The notes under the pieces: model-generated
Databases searched by the model: none
What the model saw: only the letters and a program-made list of their open reading frames with translations
Told to the model about the DNA's origin: nothing
Part shown: positions 7,281-17,344 of the stretch, piece after piece
Numbering within the stretch: the first letter of the stretch is position 1
How the letters are laid out: each line of letters opens with the position of its first letter
Translations under genes and position numbers: made by a program
Assembly (NCBI GenBank): GCA_003345545.1
Contig: PRDH01000081.1
Span: 56,483 to 120,482 of the forward strand
Reading direction: 5' to 3'
Source: Candidatus Thorarchaeota archaeon
Lineage (GTDB): Archaea > Asgardarchaeota > Thorarchaeia > Thorarchaeales > Thorarchaeaceae
Length of the DNA: 64,000 nt

Positions 7281-9864
7281 ACTCTATCTTGTCCAATCGG
7301 TCCTTGAGGTCTCTGTTTTGTTTCTCCAGTTCTTCTATACTCTTTTTCAGAGAATCGATTTCTTTTGGCTCCTTCTTCTTGCTCAGGTTTCTAATAGCAA
7401 TCCTGCATCTACGAACGGTTCCACTCTCGGCAGCCTGCTCAGCAAGCCGTGACAGCGCAGGTATGAGAGATGCGTCCTCATAGTCTGAAATTGCGGAGAT
7501 CGTCATGCTCTGCACTCGGTATGATTTGTCAAGGATATGACTCTCAAGGATTGAGCGTATCTCGGGATGCTCCTTTTTGAAGCGCTTTCCAAGAGTGGCA
7601 AGCATGCTAGGAATAGCACGTCGAATCCAATCGCTGTTGCCCAGTTCGAGGTACTTCTTGACAACGTCAATGGCTTCCTCTTTCTCAGTCGCTGCAATTC
7701 CCTCTAGGCAGCCTATCTCGACGATATCGTGCCAGCCTGGAGGACATTTCTTCAGGAATTTTGTCAGAATGGCAAATGCATCATCATGTTGCGTCTTGCC
7801 AATGGATGTTGCAGCAGCTGCCACCACAAAGTAGCTCTCCGTATCTCCTAAGATCTTTCTTAGAGCTGTTAATGCTTTGTCGCTCTTGTAGAACTCACCG
7901 AGAGCTCTGGCGACAGCGGTTCTCGCCTTTGTGTTCTTTAGTGTGGTTGCCTTGAGAAGCCATTCTAGAGCCGGCTCGGACTTTAGCGAGCCAAGGACTC
8001 TAGCAATCTCGACCTGTGTTCCCCAGAATTTCTCCTTCAGAAGCACCTCTCCAAGAGCTCCAACAGCCTTTGGGGTTGCCTTCTTCCCCAATGCCTGTGC
8101 AGCTTTGATTTTCTGGATGGTATTAGTCCCGTTCTGTAGCTGTTCAATCCACATGGGTTCGGGTTTCTCAATATTCCAGTCCATCAGAGTCGCATAATCA
8201 GGATCAATTACTATCTGCGCTGGCTTGCTTCGAACTGGATAATAGAAACCATGCACTCGTTCATTGACCTGCATGGTATGGCGGACCCGTGTTCCTTTTT
8301 CATCTACAGACTCCACTGTGAGTGGGAATCGAAACATCTCTGGTGTCATCCCGTCATCACTACTCTGAGTCTGTTCAATGGTTACATGTACGTGGCCAAG
8401 CATCTCATCATGGGTGACCTTAATCTTGCACTCCGGGTATCCTGCCTTGTATAGCCACTGCTCGAAGAACCAACCGAAGTCTTCACCTGTCATCTCCGTG
8501 AATAGGCTCTCTAGGTCGTGTGTGTAGGCAGACCTGTGGGAGAACCGGGTCAACCACTCACCTAGTATCTTCCACCAGCGGTCCTCCCCTACAAGATGCT
8601 TCAACATATAGTATCTCCATGCTGCTCCCGGGTAGAGATGGGCATCAAAGACATCTGAGCCTCGTTCCCACTCATTCTTCACGATTGGTCGACGGTATCT
8701 ATTCTTGTCCTCGTCAAAATAGGACTGCTGCTTTCCGTATTGATCATAGAGATACTCCTCTTCGCCCTTGTCATGGCGTTTCCACTCATTCTGCATCTGA
8801 GTCCCCCACCCCTCATTGAGCCACCCATGTGACCACGTTCTGCATGTGACAAGGTCTCCGCCCCACATATGCGCCAGCTCATGTGCAACAAGGCCCTCTG
8901 AGTCAAAGTCGTTATGCGTCTTCCCATCGTGGAGCGTGGCGTCAGTCTGCGTAGTTGCACTGACATTCTCCATTCCCCCAATGACGAAATTAGCAGCAGT
9001 CACTTGCGCGTATTTTGCCCACGGGTATCTGACTCCAAGTTTTGACTCAAAGAATCTAATCATCTCAGGAGTCTTACCGAAGGAACGGTATACCGTTTCC
9101 CTGTCCCACCTCTTGTGGGCATAATAGCTTACTTCTAGACCGTTGAAACTTTCCTTGTACTCCACATATTCCGAAACTGCTATCGTCATTAGGTATGCGG
9201 GAATGGGCTTCTCTTGTACCCAGTGGAAGGTTTCCGTTCCATCACTGTTCTCTGTTCGCTCTTTCAAGTAGCCGTTGCTCATCGCAAAGAAACCCTTCGG
9301 AACGGTGACGACTGTTTCAACAGGGAACTTGTGACTTGGGTTATCATATACAGGAACACAATACCGTGCATAATCATCCTGCATCTGTGTCCAAGCACTG
9401 GTCTCGACATCTGGAAATTGAGGGCTTCGGTTAGTGAAGTACAGTCCAGTTCGAGGATGGTCTATGGAATAAACAAAGGTCAGCTCTTCCATCTCTCTCT
9501 CGTTCAGAGTCTGAACCAAGTCAACTGACATTGTCTGTTCGTCTGGCATCATCTCAAATCTCAAAGAGTTTCCTTCTTTGTCAGTTACTCTCTCAATCAT
9601 CAATTCCGTTGCGTGTAGAAAGACTCTCTTTAGTTCCGGAGCAATACTCTCTATACGAATTGAAGAAACTGCATCAACATGCTCATTCCCTAGATTCATC
9701 TTCCACTCCAATTTCAGATGCAGAATATTGTAGTGCCTTGGAGGTGCCCACTGAGGTTTTGCTGTGGGAAAAGTAAATCCCTCTCTCTCAGCCATTAACA
9801 TGTTCTCCGCTTCTCGGATGCCATCGCGCATCAATGACTCAAGATACTTATGAAAATCCGTCAC
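7255..9864 (-). CDS. M1 family zinc aminopeptidase with C-terminal HEAT repeats
   Basis: An 869-residue gluzincin aminopeptidase that removes N-terminal residues from peptides. The exopeptidase motif GGMEN is at 296-300. The zinc site is H328-E329-L-A-H332, with the third ligand Glu351 in NEGWG 19 residues on. Residues about 560-800 are alpha-helical HEAT-like repeats with recurring ALxALxKIL units. The last 40 residues, rich in EELEKQ and DKIESML, are a probable coiled coil. No signal peptide is visible, so it is probably cytosolic. The coiled coil is unusual for M1 enzymes and may mediate oligomerisation. It is transcribed away from the 16S gene. Confidence 0.92.
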   Translation of the reverse strand: MTDFHKYLESLMRDGIREAENMLMAEREGFTFPTAKPQWAPPRHYNILHLKLEWKMNLGNEHVDAVSSIRIESIAPELKRVFLHATELMIERVTDKEGNSLRFEMMPDEQTMSVDLVQTLNEREMEELTFVYSIDHPRTGLYFTNRSPQFPDVETSAWTQMQDDYARYCVPVYDNPSHKFPVETVVTVPKGFFAMSNGYLKERTENSDGTETFHWVQEKPIPAYLMTIAVSEYVEYKESFNGLEVSYYAHKRWDRETVYRSFGKTPEMIRFFESKLGVRYPWAKYAQVTAANFVIGGMENVSATTQTDATLHDGKTHNDFDSEGLVAHELAHMWGGDLVTCRTWSHGWLNEGWGTQMQNEWKRHDKGEEEYLYDQYGKQQSYFDEDKNRYRRPIVKNEWERGSDVFDAHLYPGAAWRYYMLKHLVGEDRWWKILGEWLTRFSHRSAYTHDLESLFTEMTGEDFGWFFEQWLYKAGYPECKIKVTHDEMLGHVHVTIEQTQSSDDGMTPEMFRFPLTVESVDEKGTRVRHTMQVNERVHGFYYPVRSKPAQIVIDPDYATLMDWNIEKPEPMWIEQLQNGTNTIQKIKAAQALGKKATPKAVGALGEVLLKEKFWGTQVEIARVLGSLKSEPALEWLLKATTLKNTKARTAVARALGEFYKSDKALTALRKILGDTESYFVVAAAATSIGKTQHDDAFAILTKFLKKCPPGWHDIVEIGCLEGIAATEKEEAIDVVKKYLELGNSDWIRRAIPSMLATLGKRFKKEHPEIRSILESHILDKSYRVQSMTISAISDYEDASLIPALSRLAEQAAESGTVRRCRIAIRNLSKKKEPKEIDSLKKSIEELEKQNRDLKDRLDKIESMLEKKEG

Positions 9865-10389
9865 CTGGGCTCTCTCCAGTTTCTTTTACTGGGCTTCTCC
9901 ACGGATGGAGTATGTTATGAAGTTTCGTGCCTCCGCAGGTGAAAGCGCACTGAGAGCCAAGCTTGACCAGAATCATCTACTGAATGGCTCACGAATGGAG
10001 CCGCATAGCCCTTTTCTGTGGGTGCAGTTGTTTCTTTAGCAGCCCCTTGGAAAGCTTTTTATTAGAACTCTTCGCGGAAGAGTTTGCTTTCGCATCATAC
10101 GGTGTCAGGCCGGATGCTGTCGGCGAATGCCAAGCTATGATGGCTCGTGATTTCCAGATGCGATGACAAGATGCGGACGTGAGATAGACTGGCACACATG
10201 TGACAGAATACCCTCAGGTCTAAGAAAGGCTCAACAGTGTGCAGGTATAACATGGGTAAGCTATCTCTGCTAACCCCGTTAAGCCTGTACTTCATCAAGC
10301 GAATTAAGTTCTGTGTGTAAAAGTGTTGTACAAAGTGACTGAGTACTACTCCAGTCATTCCTTGCTAAGATGTACAATATTAGGACCAA
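9865..10389. other. Intergenic region: aminopeptidase promoter side and 16S rRNA leader
   Basis: 525 bp without a convincing gene. CTTTTTATTAGAAC near 10052-10066 is a possible TATA element for the plus strand and would give a leader of roughly 300 nt before the 16S gene. I see no tRNA and no clear long inverted repeat that pairs with the sequence downstream of 16S. Confidence 0.4.
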
Positions 10390-11950
<1,561 letters not shown>

Positions 11951-11955
11951 AAGTT

Positions 11956-12004
11956 TTCACCATCTTCAAGATGGTGAAGATTAGCTTGCCTGTCTTCGGA
12001 CAGG
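11956..12004 (+). other. Two hairpins in the 16S 3' trailer
   Basis: TTCACCATC-TTCAA-GATGGTGAA (11956-11978) and CCTGTC-TTCG-GACAGG (11989-12004) follow the 16S 3' end within 54 bases. The second has a UUCG tetraloop and stands directly before the first island repeat, as equivalent hairpins do before the copies at 13.5 and 17.8 kb. They may serve 16S 3' processing. Confidence 0.6.
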
Positions 12005-12115
12005 TAGAGGTACAGGCCTTCGACGGGGAACGCGGTGCAATCGTAAGGTTGCCCCGACGCCAAAGTGGAGAACTTGCTCTTGCTGTCGCTGTTGAGCCAC
12101 CCTTTTCCTTTTTCA
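12005..12115 (+). repeat. Island repeat, copy 1 (full length)
   Basis: First copy of the intergenic repeat, starting 54 bp after the 16S gene. Landmarks, in order: AGGTACAGGCCTTCGACGG, GGGGAACGCGG, a small hairpin GCAATC-GTAA-GGTTGC, GACGCCAAAGTGG, GAACTTGCTCTTGCTG, GTTGAGCCACCC, and a T-rich end (CTTTTCCTTTTTCA). Because it sits right behind 16S it may be, or derive from, the 16S trailer/terminator. Confidence 0.85.
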
Positions 12116-12148
12116 TTCATTTACATATGCAAGTTGACTCTCTATGTG

Positions 12149-12352
12149 TCATCTTGGAGGAAGTCCTTTCTTGATTTTCTCCAAGAGATCTCGTACCTCG
12201 CCAAACATCGCATCATAATCGATGACTATGCTAGAGTATCTCCGGAGTCGATTTTGAATCAATACCTGTGCGAGTCGCGCGAATTCTTCGTCTTCTCCAA
12301 CGAAGACCAAGGATACCAATAGTGAGTGCAATTGCAATTCCAGCGGTTCCAA
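12149..12352 (-). CDS. Hypothetical small ORF overlapping the end of the beta-propeller gene
   Basis: A 67-codon frame whose second half (FARLAQVLIQNRLRRYSS then a DAMFGEVRDLLEKIKK helix) has the charge pattern of a real protein, while its first 25 codons overlap the 3' end of the beta-propeller gene in another frame. It may be a small gene with an internal start or the original cytoplasmic tail of the upstream protein put out of frame. It lies between repeat copy 1 and that gene. I do not recognise it. Confidence 0.3.
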   Translation of the reverse strand: MEPLELQLHSLLVSLVFVGEDEEFARLAQVLIQNRLRRYSSIVIDYDAMFGEVRDLLEKIKKGLPPR

Positions 12353-13442
12353 TGACTATCAGTAGAAGGTCCTCTTGACCTGAGAGGAGAAGCATGTCAA
12401 GATTGCCTCCTGCAGAGGTTCTGAGAATACAGCCATCGTATCCTACTACCCATCCGTGCAACTCATCAACGAAACAGACAGCCATCCTGCGACTGCCTAT
12501 GTCGGTAGGAACTGATTGTTGATACCAGGTACTTCCACCATTCGGCGTGTGCATCACAGGGATCTCATCGCCTACGATCCATCCGTGCTGGTCATCAATG
12601 AATTGTATATCTGAACAATATGGAGATCTGAGCCGAAATGAAGGAAGTCTTCCGGGGACAGCCAGCTCCTCCCACGTATGGTCTTGCTCCATGTGGAGGA
12701 GGTAGCCATCACTGACACCCCATGCTTCGTCTTCGTTGGGAAACGATAGGCTCCAGCCTCCCTTATCAAAGACCTTCTCCCAGGTCTCCGCGCCATCATC
12801 GCTATGGTAGATACCATCATAGCCAATCGCCCATACTTCATGCTCGGTCAAGAAATGCATGTCCCGAGGATTATCGTCAAACGTCCAACCAGTCATATTC
12901 TGCCAGGTCTGCCCTCCATCAGTTGTTTTGAAAAGCATCTGCATCGTGGCAGTCCATCCATGGGTCTCATTGAGGAACTCCACCGTACTCATGGTCGACA
13001 GACGATTACTACCCGCAAGAGAGGTATGCCATGACGCTCCACTATCGTTTGTGAAGTAGAGACGACCGAGTCCAGTCACCCATACTGTTCGATCATTCAC
13101 TACCTCAATTTGTCTGAATATCTGCGAATCATCAGCGAGCTGGGTCTCCCAGGTGTCCCCACCGTCTTCTGTGTGAAGAATAATACCACCTCTAGTTATG
13201 TTAGGGTACAATATTCCCACGACCCATCCGTGAGAGGAATTGATGAACTCAACATCACGAAATGTAGCCTCTGGGTAGTCGCTCTCAAGGGATATCCACG
13301 TTGTGGCCTGAGTCTGTGCAGGTCCTATCGACGCTGCATCTGTAGAAGTTATAGGCAGACCTGTGTATGCAAATCCAAGTAGGATCAGCAGTAGTATAGC
13401 ACTGAGCCTGCGACCGGTTCTGGATGTTCTCAGGGGAATCAT
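12231..13442 (-). CDS. Secreted/membrane-anchored Ycf48-like beta-propeller protein
   Basis: I place the start at ATG 13442. This gives a basic N-terminus (RTSRTGRR) and a hydrophobic signal segment (ILLLILLGFAY). The body has six to seven BNR/Ycf48-type blades, each with a variant of TxDGGxTW (EDGGDTWE, NDSGASWH, TDGGQTWQ, DDGAETWE, PNGGSTWY) alternating with HGWVVG-type strands. A transmembrane helix (LLIVIGTAGIAIALTIGIL) and an Arg-rich cytoplasmic tail end the protein. It is probably a cell-surface propeller of unknown ligand. A longer frame to 13634 exists only because repeat copy 2 happens to be open in this frame. Confidence 0.8.
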   Translation of the reverse strand: MIPLRTSRTGRRLSAILLLILLGFAYTGLPITSTDAASIGPAQTQATTWISLESDYPEATFRDVEFINSSHGWVVGILYPNITRGGIILHTEDGGDTWETQLADDSQIFRQIEVVNDRTVWVTGLGRLYFTNDSGASWHTSLAGSNRLSTMSTVEFLNETHGWTATMQMLFKTTDGGQTWQNMTGWTFDDNPRDMHFLTEHEVWAIGYDGIYHSDDGAETWEKVFDKGGWSLSFPNEDEAWGVSDGYLLHMEQDHTWEELAVPGRLPSFRLRSPYCSDIQFIDDQHGWIVGDEIPVMHTPNGGSTWYQQSVPTDIGSRRMAVCFVDELHGWVVGYDGCILRTSAGGNLDMLLLSGQEDLLLIVIGTAGIAIALTIGILGLRWRRRRIRATRTGIDSKSTPEIL

Positions 13443-13497
13443 GCTCAGCTTATTCCTTACAGAATTGGTCTTGAATGAGTTATCATATAGGTCTTTG

Positions 13498-13512
13498 TCC
13501 ACCTTAGGTGGA
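13498..13512 (+). other. Hairpin preceding repeat copy 2
   Basis: TCCACC-TTA-GGTGGA, 6 bp, at the same place relative to the repeat as the UUCG hairpins before copies 1 and 6 but with a different stem sequence, suggesting the structure is conserved. It also lies in the promoter region of the beta-propeller gene. Confidence 0.5.
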
Positions 13513-13515
13513 TAC

Positions 13516-13630
13516 GAAGTAGAGGTACAGGCCTTCGACGGGGAACGCGGTGCAATCGTCAGGTTGCCCGATGCCAAAGTGGGGAACTTGCTCGTGCTGT
13601 CGCTGTTGAGCCACCCTTTTCCTTTTTCAC
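13516..13630 (+). repeat. Island repeat, copy 2 (full length)
   Basis: Full copy with GAAGTAGAGGTACAGGCC, GGGGAACGCGG, GCAATC-GTCA-GGTTGC, GATGCCAAAGTGGGG, TGTTGAGCCACCC and the T-rich end. It is nearly identical to copy 1 and lies upstream of the minus-strand beta-propeller gene and of the next plus-strand gene. Confidence 0.9.
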
Positions 13631-13736
13631 CCATCTATCAGACTCAGTGGACCATTTATCAATTGATTTAAGAATCAGTCTGACTCCAAGTTCCTTGACT
13701 TTGATTACGTGGTAATGATAGGGTGGCTAATGAAGA

Positions 13737-14192
13737 ATGACCAGTGACAGACTGGCAAAATGGATCATGGCTATTACAACTCTGTTTGCCCCCTTTGGCG
13801 TGTACGCTTTCTCAGTACGTAACTCTATCCTCACGGTATCAATGCACGCTGTGTTATGGGGTATCATGCCAGGAGAGTCTGGAAATACTGGGTCGACACT
13901 ATTTGATATGTACATCATTATAGGGAGGGGTTTATTTTATGGCATCTTTAACATCTGGTTTGGCATAGAGGTCATCAGATACTTCAATGACTACACCCGT
14001 AGACGAATGGCCATTCAATCGGGAATCATATCATTACTCTACCCCTTTGCAATGGTCATCATTTCATGGCCTTGGCTTCAACATTCAACAACATTTGAGT
14101 ATCTTGGACCAATTCCCATCCAATTTATCGTTGGTCTCTTGTTGATGAAGTACTTTGGAGAACAAAAACCTCTTGAACCTTGGAGCGATTAA
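13737..14192 (+). CDS. Small multi-pass membrane protein, unknown function
   Basis: A 151-residue protein with four probable membrane helices (about 10-28, 58-78, 100-117 and 127-144). A charged cytoplasmic loop, YFNDYTRRRMA, lies between helices 2 and 3. The last helix, reading YLGPIPIQFIVGLLLMKYF, resembles the end of a broken gene at 16.6 kb (YTGPTFIILIAGLLLMKL), so this is a small paralogous family within the island. It shares the parcel between repeat copies 2 and 3 with hicBA. Confidence 0.65.
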   Translation: MTSDRLAKWIMAITTLFAPFGVYAFSVRNSILTVSMHAVLWGIMPGESGNTGSTLFDMYIIIGRGLFYGIFNIWFGIEVIRYFNDYTRRRMAIQSGIISLLYPFAMVIISWPWLQHSTTFEYLGPIPIQFIVGLLLMKYFGEQKPLEPWSD

Positions 14193-14376
14193 AATAGTGG
14201 CATTTGCTTCTCTATCTACTACCTCGGTGGAAACCCTCTCTTGACACGTTTTAGCATGAATCGCATATTGGTTGAGAGTAGTTAATATTGACCGTTTCAG
14301 ACAACTACATAGAGAGTTGATTCACAATCCCATAGATGAAAGAGTTTAATTCATAACCTTCGGATGGTAGTACATA

Positions 14377-14613
14377 ATGATGAAAGTAAAATTCACTGCT
14401 GTTGTATGGGAAGAAGAGGGGACATACGTTTCCAAATGTCCCGAGATTGATGTATCATCTGCAGGGGACACCGTTGAAGAGGCTCTGGCTAACCTCACAG
14501 AGGCAATAGAGCTCTGGCTCGTCAATGCACGTGAGCTTGGAATCATGGATGAGTATCTTCCGATGATGACTGCCTCTGAGAAGTCCACACGTACGATCGA
14601 GATCAACGTCTGA
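14377..14613 (+). CDS. hicB: HicB-like antitoxin
   Basis: 78 residues with the HicB partial RNase H fold: KFTAVVWEEEGTYVSKCPE, then DVSSAGDTVEEALANLTEAI, the classic pattern of this family. HicB binds and neutralises the HicA mRNA interferase and usually represses the operon. No C-terminal DNA-binding domain is present, only a short tail. The toxin gene follows after 39 bp. The start could be either of two adjacent ATG codons. Confidence 0.88.
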   Translation: MMKVKFTAVVWEEEGTYVSKCPEIDVSSAGDTVEEALANLTEAIELWLVNARELGIMDEYLPMMTASEKSTRTIEINV

Positions 14614-14652
14614 GTTCTAGATTTGTATGGCCGTTATAGCTGGCACACAGTG

Positions 14653-14892
14653 ATGTCAATGAGTAAGTTACCTCAGATCAGTAGTAAGAAGCTCATCCGG
14701 AGGTTACTCAAGGCTGGTTTTCAATACGCTCCTGTGAAAGGAAAAGGTAGTCATACCGCTCTCGTCAGGTATGATGATAATCGACCATATCTCGTTATCA
14801 TTCCTCACAGAGATCCGATTCCAAAGGGAACTCTTCTCTCAATCATCAAACAGAGTGGACTATCAAAAGAGAAATTTCTAGGCTTGTTATGA
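14653..14892 (+). CDS. hicA: HicA-like mRNA interferase toxin
   Basis: 79 residues from ATG 14653. The family pattern is clear: SSKKLIRRLLKAGF, then GKGSHTALVRY with the catalytic His of the double-stranded RNA-binding fold, then IPHRDPIPKGTLLSIIKQSGL. HicA cuts mRNA when HicB is lost. The order here is antitoxin first, the reverse of many bacterial hicAB loci. Repeat copy 3 begins 48 bp downstream. Confidence 0.88.
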   Translation: MSMSKLPQISSKKLIRRLLKAGFQYAPVKGKGSHTALVRYDDNRPYLVIIPHRDPIPKGTLLSIIKQSGLSKEKFLGLL

Positions 14893-14940
14893 AGATTCGA
14901 GTACTCCTTTTGAAGGACTGACTTGTTCATCCCAAATGAA

Positions 14941-15048
14941 TACAGGTCTTCGACGGCGGGGAACGCGGTGCAATCGTCAGGTTGCCCGATGCCAAAGTGG
15001 GGAACTTGCTCGTGCTGTTCGCTGTTGAGCCACCCTTTCGTTTTTCAC
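14941..15048 (+). repeat. Island repeat, copy 3 (full length)
   Basis: TACAGGTCTTCGACGGCGGGG, GCAATC-GTCA-GGTTGC, GATGCCAAAGTGGGG, GCTGTTCGCTGTTGAGCCACCC and T-rich end. It lies between hicA and a convergent small membrane-protein gene. Confidence 0.9.
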
Positions 15049-15091
15049 TAGTTACTTCAATCAGTGCTGATTGAGGTTGAATGCAGGAGTT

Positions 15092-15298
15092 TCAAGTCTC
15101 TCTGTAACTGAGTTTCAATATTGCTAGAGCCACTGCAGATAGACCTAATGCAAGCACGATCATTTGAGCTCCAGCTATCACATCTGCGTTGAAGCCGCCC
15201 GATAGACTACCCAAGAGTAATGTTGCTGTTAATAATGCTAACACTACTAGAATATACACCAAAACTGATAGAACTCTCTGATGATTAATTGGAAACAC
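15092..15298 (-). CDS. Small two-helix membrane protein, unknown
   Basis: 68 residues with two hydrophobic helices (about 12-31 and 40-60) separated by a short GGFNADVIAGAQ loop and ending in KLSYRET. It is the only gene in the parcel between repeat copies 3 and 4. Function is unknown; candidates include an accessory subunit or a small stress peptide. Confidence 0.5.
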   Translation of the reverse strand: MFPINHQRVLSVLVYILVVLALLTATLLLGSLSGGFNADVIAGAQMIVLALGLSAVALAILKLSYRET

Positions 15299-15399
15299 CT
15301 CCCAGTATTACATAACTAGAGATTCACTCAGAAGAACCTTCCTCTTCTATCCTAGTATTCCATGTTATCAGCTTTTCCGAATGCATATCTCTCTGATGG

Positions 15400-15480
15400 A
15401 CCTCGGGTACGGACCAACGGGGTCGGACTGTCGGGGAACTTGCCCCTGCTGTCGCTGTTGAGCCACCCCTTCATTCTTCA
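15400..15480 (+). repeat. Island repeat, copy 4 (short form)
   Basis: Only the distal half is well preserved: TCGGGGAACTTGCCCCTGCTG, TCGCTGTTGAGCCACCCC and TTCATTCTTCA. The central GCAATC hairpin is missing. The short form shows that the right half is the constant part of the family. Confidence 0.75.
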
Positions 15481-15510
15481 GCTGGCTGTTTGAGTGCAGA
15501 TTGATGGAGG

Positions 15511-15541
15511 AGTTTATATATCTACATCTACACATGTAGAT
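15511..15541 (+). promoter_or_regulatory. vapBC promoter and operator
   Basis: A TATA box (TTTATATA, 15513-15520) is followed by ATCTACA-CA-TGTAGAT (15526-15541), a 7-bp inverted repeat with a 2-bp spacer directly upstream of the antitoxin start at 15553. Autorepression by the VapBC complex through such a palindrome is the rule in this family. Confidence 0.65.
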
Positions 15542-15552
15542 TGTGAAGTAGT

Positions 15553-15801
15553 ATGACATCAAAGACAATCTCTGTGACAGAAGATGTCTACAACCTTCTC
15601 CGGAAGATGCGATTACCTGGTGAGAGTTTCGGTGATACCATCAACCGACTATGTAAGTCCAAGACATCACTCTCTCTCCGTATATGGGCTGAGTCCTCCG
15701 ATGGCTGGAGCGATTTGACCCCTGAAGAAGCTACACGACTGGAAAACACCCTTGAAACAATCCGCATCACACTTCATCCCGAAGAGGTCGATCTAGATTG
15801 A
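15553..15801 (+). CDS. vapB: VapB-type antitoxin
   Basis: 82 residues. The N-terminus reads TSKTISVTEDVYNLLRKMR followed by GESFGDTINRL, typical of the archaeal VapB/UPF0330 family with a swapped-hairpin or RHH-like DNA-binding part. The acidic C-terminus (TPEEATRLENTLE, PEEVDLD) would wrap the toxin. Its stop overlaps the toxin start codon (TTGA). Confidence 0.87.
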   Translation: MTSKTISVTEDVYNLLRKMRLPGESFGDTINRLCKSKTSLSLRIWAESSDGWSDLTPEEATRLENTLETIRITLHPEEVDLD

Positions 15802-16205
15802 TCTTCTTGGACACCACCCTTCTTGTAGACATCCTGAGAAAGGATAGGGTGGCAATCTCATGGCTGAATGACCTTGAAGAGCAAGCTCTGTATACATCAG
15901 AAATCAATGTCTTTGAACTATATACCGGCCTCTTCCGCGTTTCCCAAGGTTCTACTACAAAAAGAAAGAAGAGGGCTCTCGAGCTCGAGCAACTTCTCTC
16001 CAGGATGGAAGTACTTACGTTTGACAGAAATGCTGCCATTGAATCCGCGAAGATACTCTCCCTCCTGATGAGCAGAGGAGAACCCATTGGTACGCGTGAC
16101 ATCATGATTGCTGGTGTGGCACTATCCACGGGGATAACACAGCTAGTGACACGCAATATCCAAGAGTTCCAAAGGATTCCAGGTATACGTGTTGACTCCT
16201 ACTAG
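15798..16205 (+). CDS. vapC: VapC-type PIN-domain toxin ribonuclease
   Basis: 135 residues from a TTG start that overlaps vapB by 4 bp. The PIN acidic cluster is complete: Asp5 in FLDTT, Glu40 in VFELYTG, Asp101 in GTRDIMIAG and the TRN segment at 118-120. VapC enzymes cut tRNA or rRNA in a Mg-dependent way when freed from VapB. The protein appears intact. Confidence 0.9.
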   Translation: MIFLDTTLLVDILRKDRVAISWLNDLEEQALYTSEINVFELYTGLFRVSQGSTTKRKKRALELEQLLSRMEVLTFDRNAAIESAKILSLLMSRGEPIGTRDIMIAGVALSTGITQLVTRNIQEFQRIPGIRVDSY

Positions 16206-16391
16206 ATTGACTTCTTGCATGAATCAATAATCACGAAGCATAGAATGGTTCAATAACCTTGAAGCATATGAAGGCTGAAACCGTGTTAATCTCATTGCTG
16301 TTCTGTGGCAGTTCCCTGCAATCTCAGACGCCCCTCATTTCGAGATACTCTCTAGTCTTCGGTTGGTTTTCTTCATAGTTGTAATGACATA

Positions 16392-16640
16392 CATCTGGTC
16401 TTCGCACTATCAGTCAATGAGTACTTACAAGGAAAATCAACTGCATTCAGGGTCTCCATACTCTGGGCTGTCAGTCAGACGCCTATTCATGTACTTAGCC
16501 TTCCCCGTTGTTTTACAGGGTCATATCCTGGATCGATCTTCTACACCGGTCCTACATTCATAATTCTGATTGCCGGGTTGCTCTTGATGAAGCTCGTTCG
16601 GCAACGCAGCAATAGGCTGTGGGTCGAGTCTACTCAGTAG
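16392..16640 (+). pseudogene. 5'-truncated membrane-protein gene
   Basis: An open frame without a start codon reads NEYLQGKSTAFRVSILWAVS, continues through SLPRCFTGSYPGSIFYTGPT to FIILIAGLLLMKLVRQRSN, and stops at 16638. It contains two membrane helices and ends like the intact protein at 13737-14192 (YxGPxxxxFIxGLLLMK). Upstream the frame is closed by a TAG in CTCTAGTC. It therefore looks like the surviving 3' part of a paralogue, left in the parcel between repeats 4 and 5. From 16206 to 16391 I see nothing. Confidence 0.5.
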
Positions 16641-16675
16641 GACACTCTCGAGACGATGAATCATGCATATGCTTT

Positions 16676-16770
16676 CAAGGCAAAATGCAGTGCAATCTTC
16701 AGGTTGCCCCGACGCCAAGGTGGGGAACTTGCCCCTGCTGTTCGCTGTTGAGCCACCCTTTTCTTTTTAC
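16676..16770 (+). repeat. Island repeat, copy 5
   Basis: TTCAAGGCAAAATGCAGT replaces the usual GGGGAACGCGGT, then GCAATC-TTCA-GGTTGC, GACGCCAAGGTGGGG, TTGCCCCTGCTGTTCGCTG, TTGAGCCACCC and CTTTTCTTTTT. The proximal third is degraded and the rest is well kept. Confidence 0.85.
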
Positions 16771-16927
16771 AATATCTTTCAGAATGAGTTGAGTCTATTT
16801 TCTATCATGAGATCATTGTGATATTGAGATGTCCGTTAGAATTCTCTTCACATCATCTATTGTCAACAATCTGAAATGGACCATTATTGATGGTGTTTTT
16901 TTGAGCATCTCTATTGATTCAATCGAA

Positions 16928-17344
16928 TTAGATATTGGTCGGGTCAAGTCTTGTTAGACCTTCTATTCTATCATAGATACGATCTGTTGAAGCAATAGTA
17001 TGATCCGGATTGTCATTACTGAGTGAAACTGCTGCATAAATCGCATCAAAGATGGAACCCAATCTATAATTCTCCAAGAGATATAGCGCTGCTAGTTGAT
17101 GATCAATTGTAGAAGGGACAACTGAGATATTTGGGAACGTAACAACGTGACTTATGATATCACGAACTGAGGACACACCAGTGAGGTTTCTCAAGACATA
17201 GTAAAGTTCTATGGAGAAGATACTTGGAACAAGGACACTCCCGAACTTACCTTCTTCAATACTTGAGAAAAGTCGAGTCGCATGCGTTTTTAGATTGTCA
17301 TTCTTCTTATAGAACGCCAAGATCATATCGTTCTCGATTAGCAT
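16928..17344 (-). CDS. PIN-domain toxin (VapC-like)
   Basis: 138 residues from the ATG at 17344, which overlaps the antitoxin stop by 7 bp (ATGCTAA). PIN features: ENDMILAFYKK at the N-terminus, Glu in FSIELYYVL, Asp in SIFDAIYAA, and STDRIYDRI near the end. The first acidic residue is in an END context rather than the usual LDT/VDS. It is a probable Mg-dependent RNase. An earlier in-frame ATG (17365) would lengthen the overlap. Confidence 0.78.
   Translation of the reverse strand: MLIENDMILAFYKKNDNLKTHATRLFSSIEEGKFGSVLVPSIFSIELYYVLRNLTGVSSVRDIISHVVTFPNISVVPSTIDHQLAALYLLENYRLGSIFDAIYAAVSLSNDNPDHTIASTDRIYDRIEGLTRLDPTNI

Noticed and set aside
13443..13634. N-terminal extension of the beta-propeller gene to 13634.
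   Set aside because: The extra 64 codons are repeat copy 2 read on the minus strand. Other copies give the same kind of frame (starting M-x-EKGKGWLNS), so it is a property of the repeat, not of the gene.
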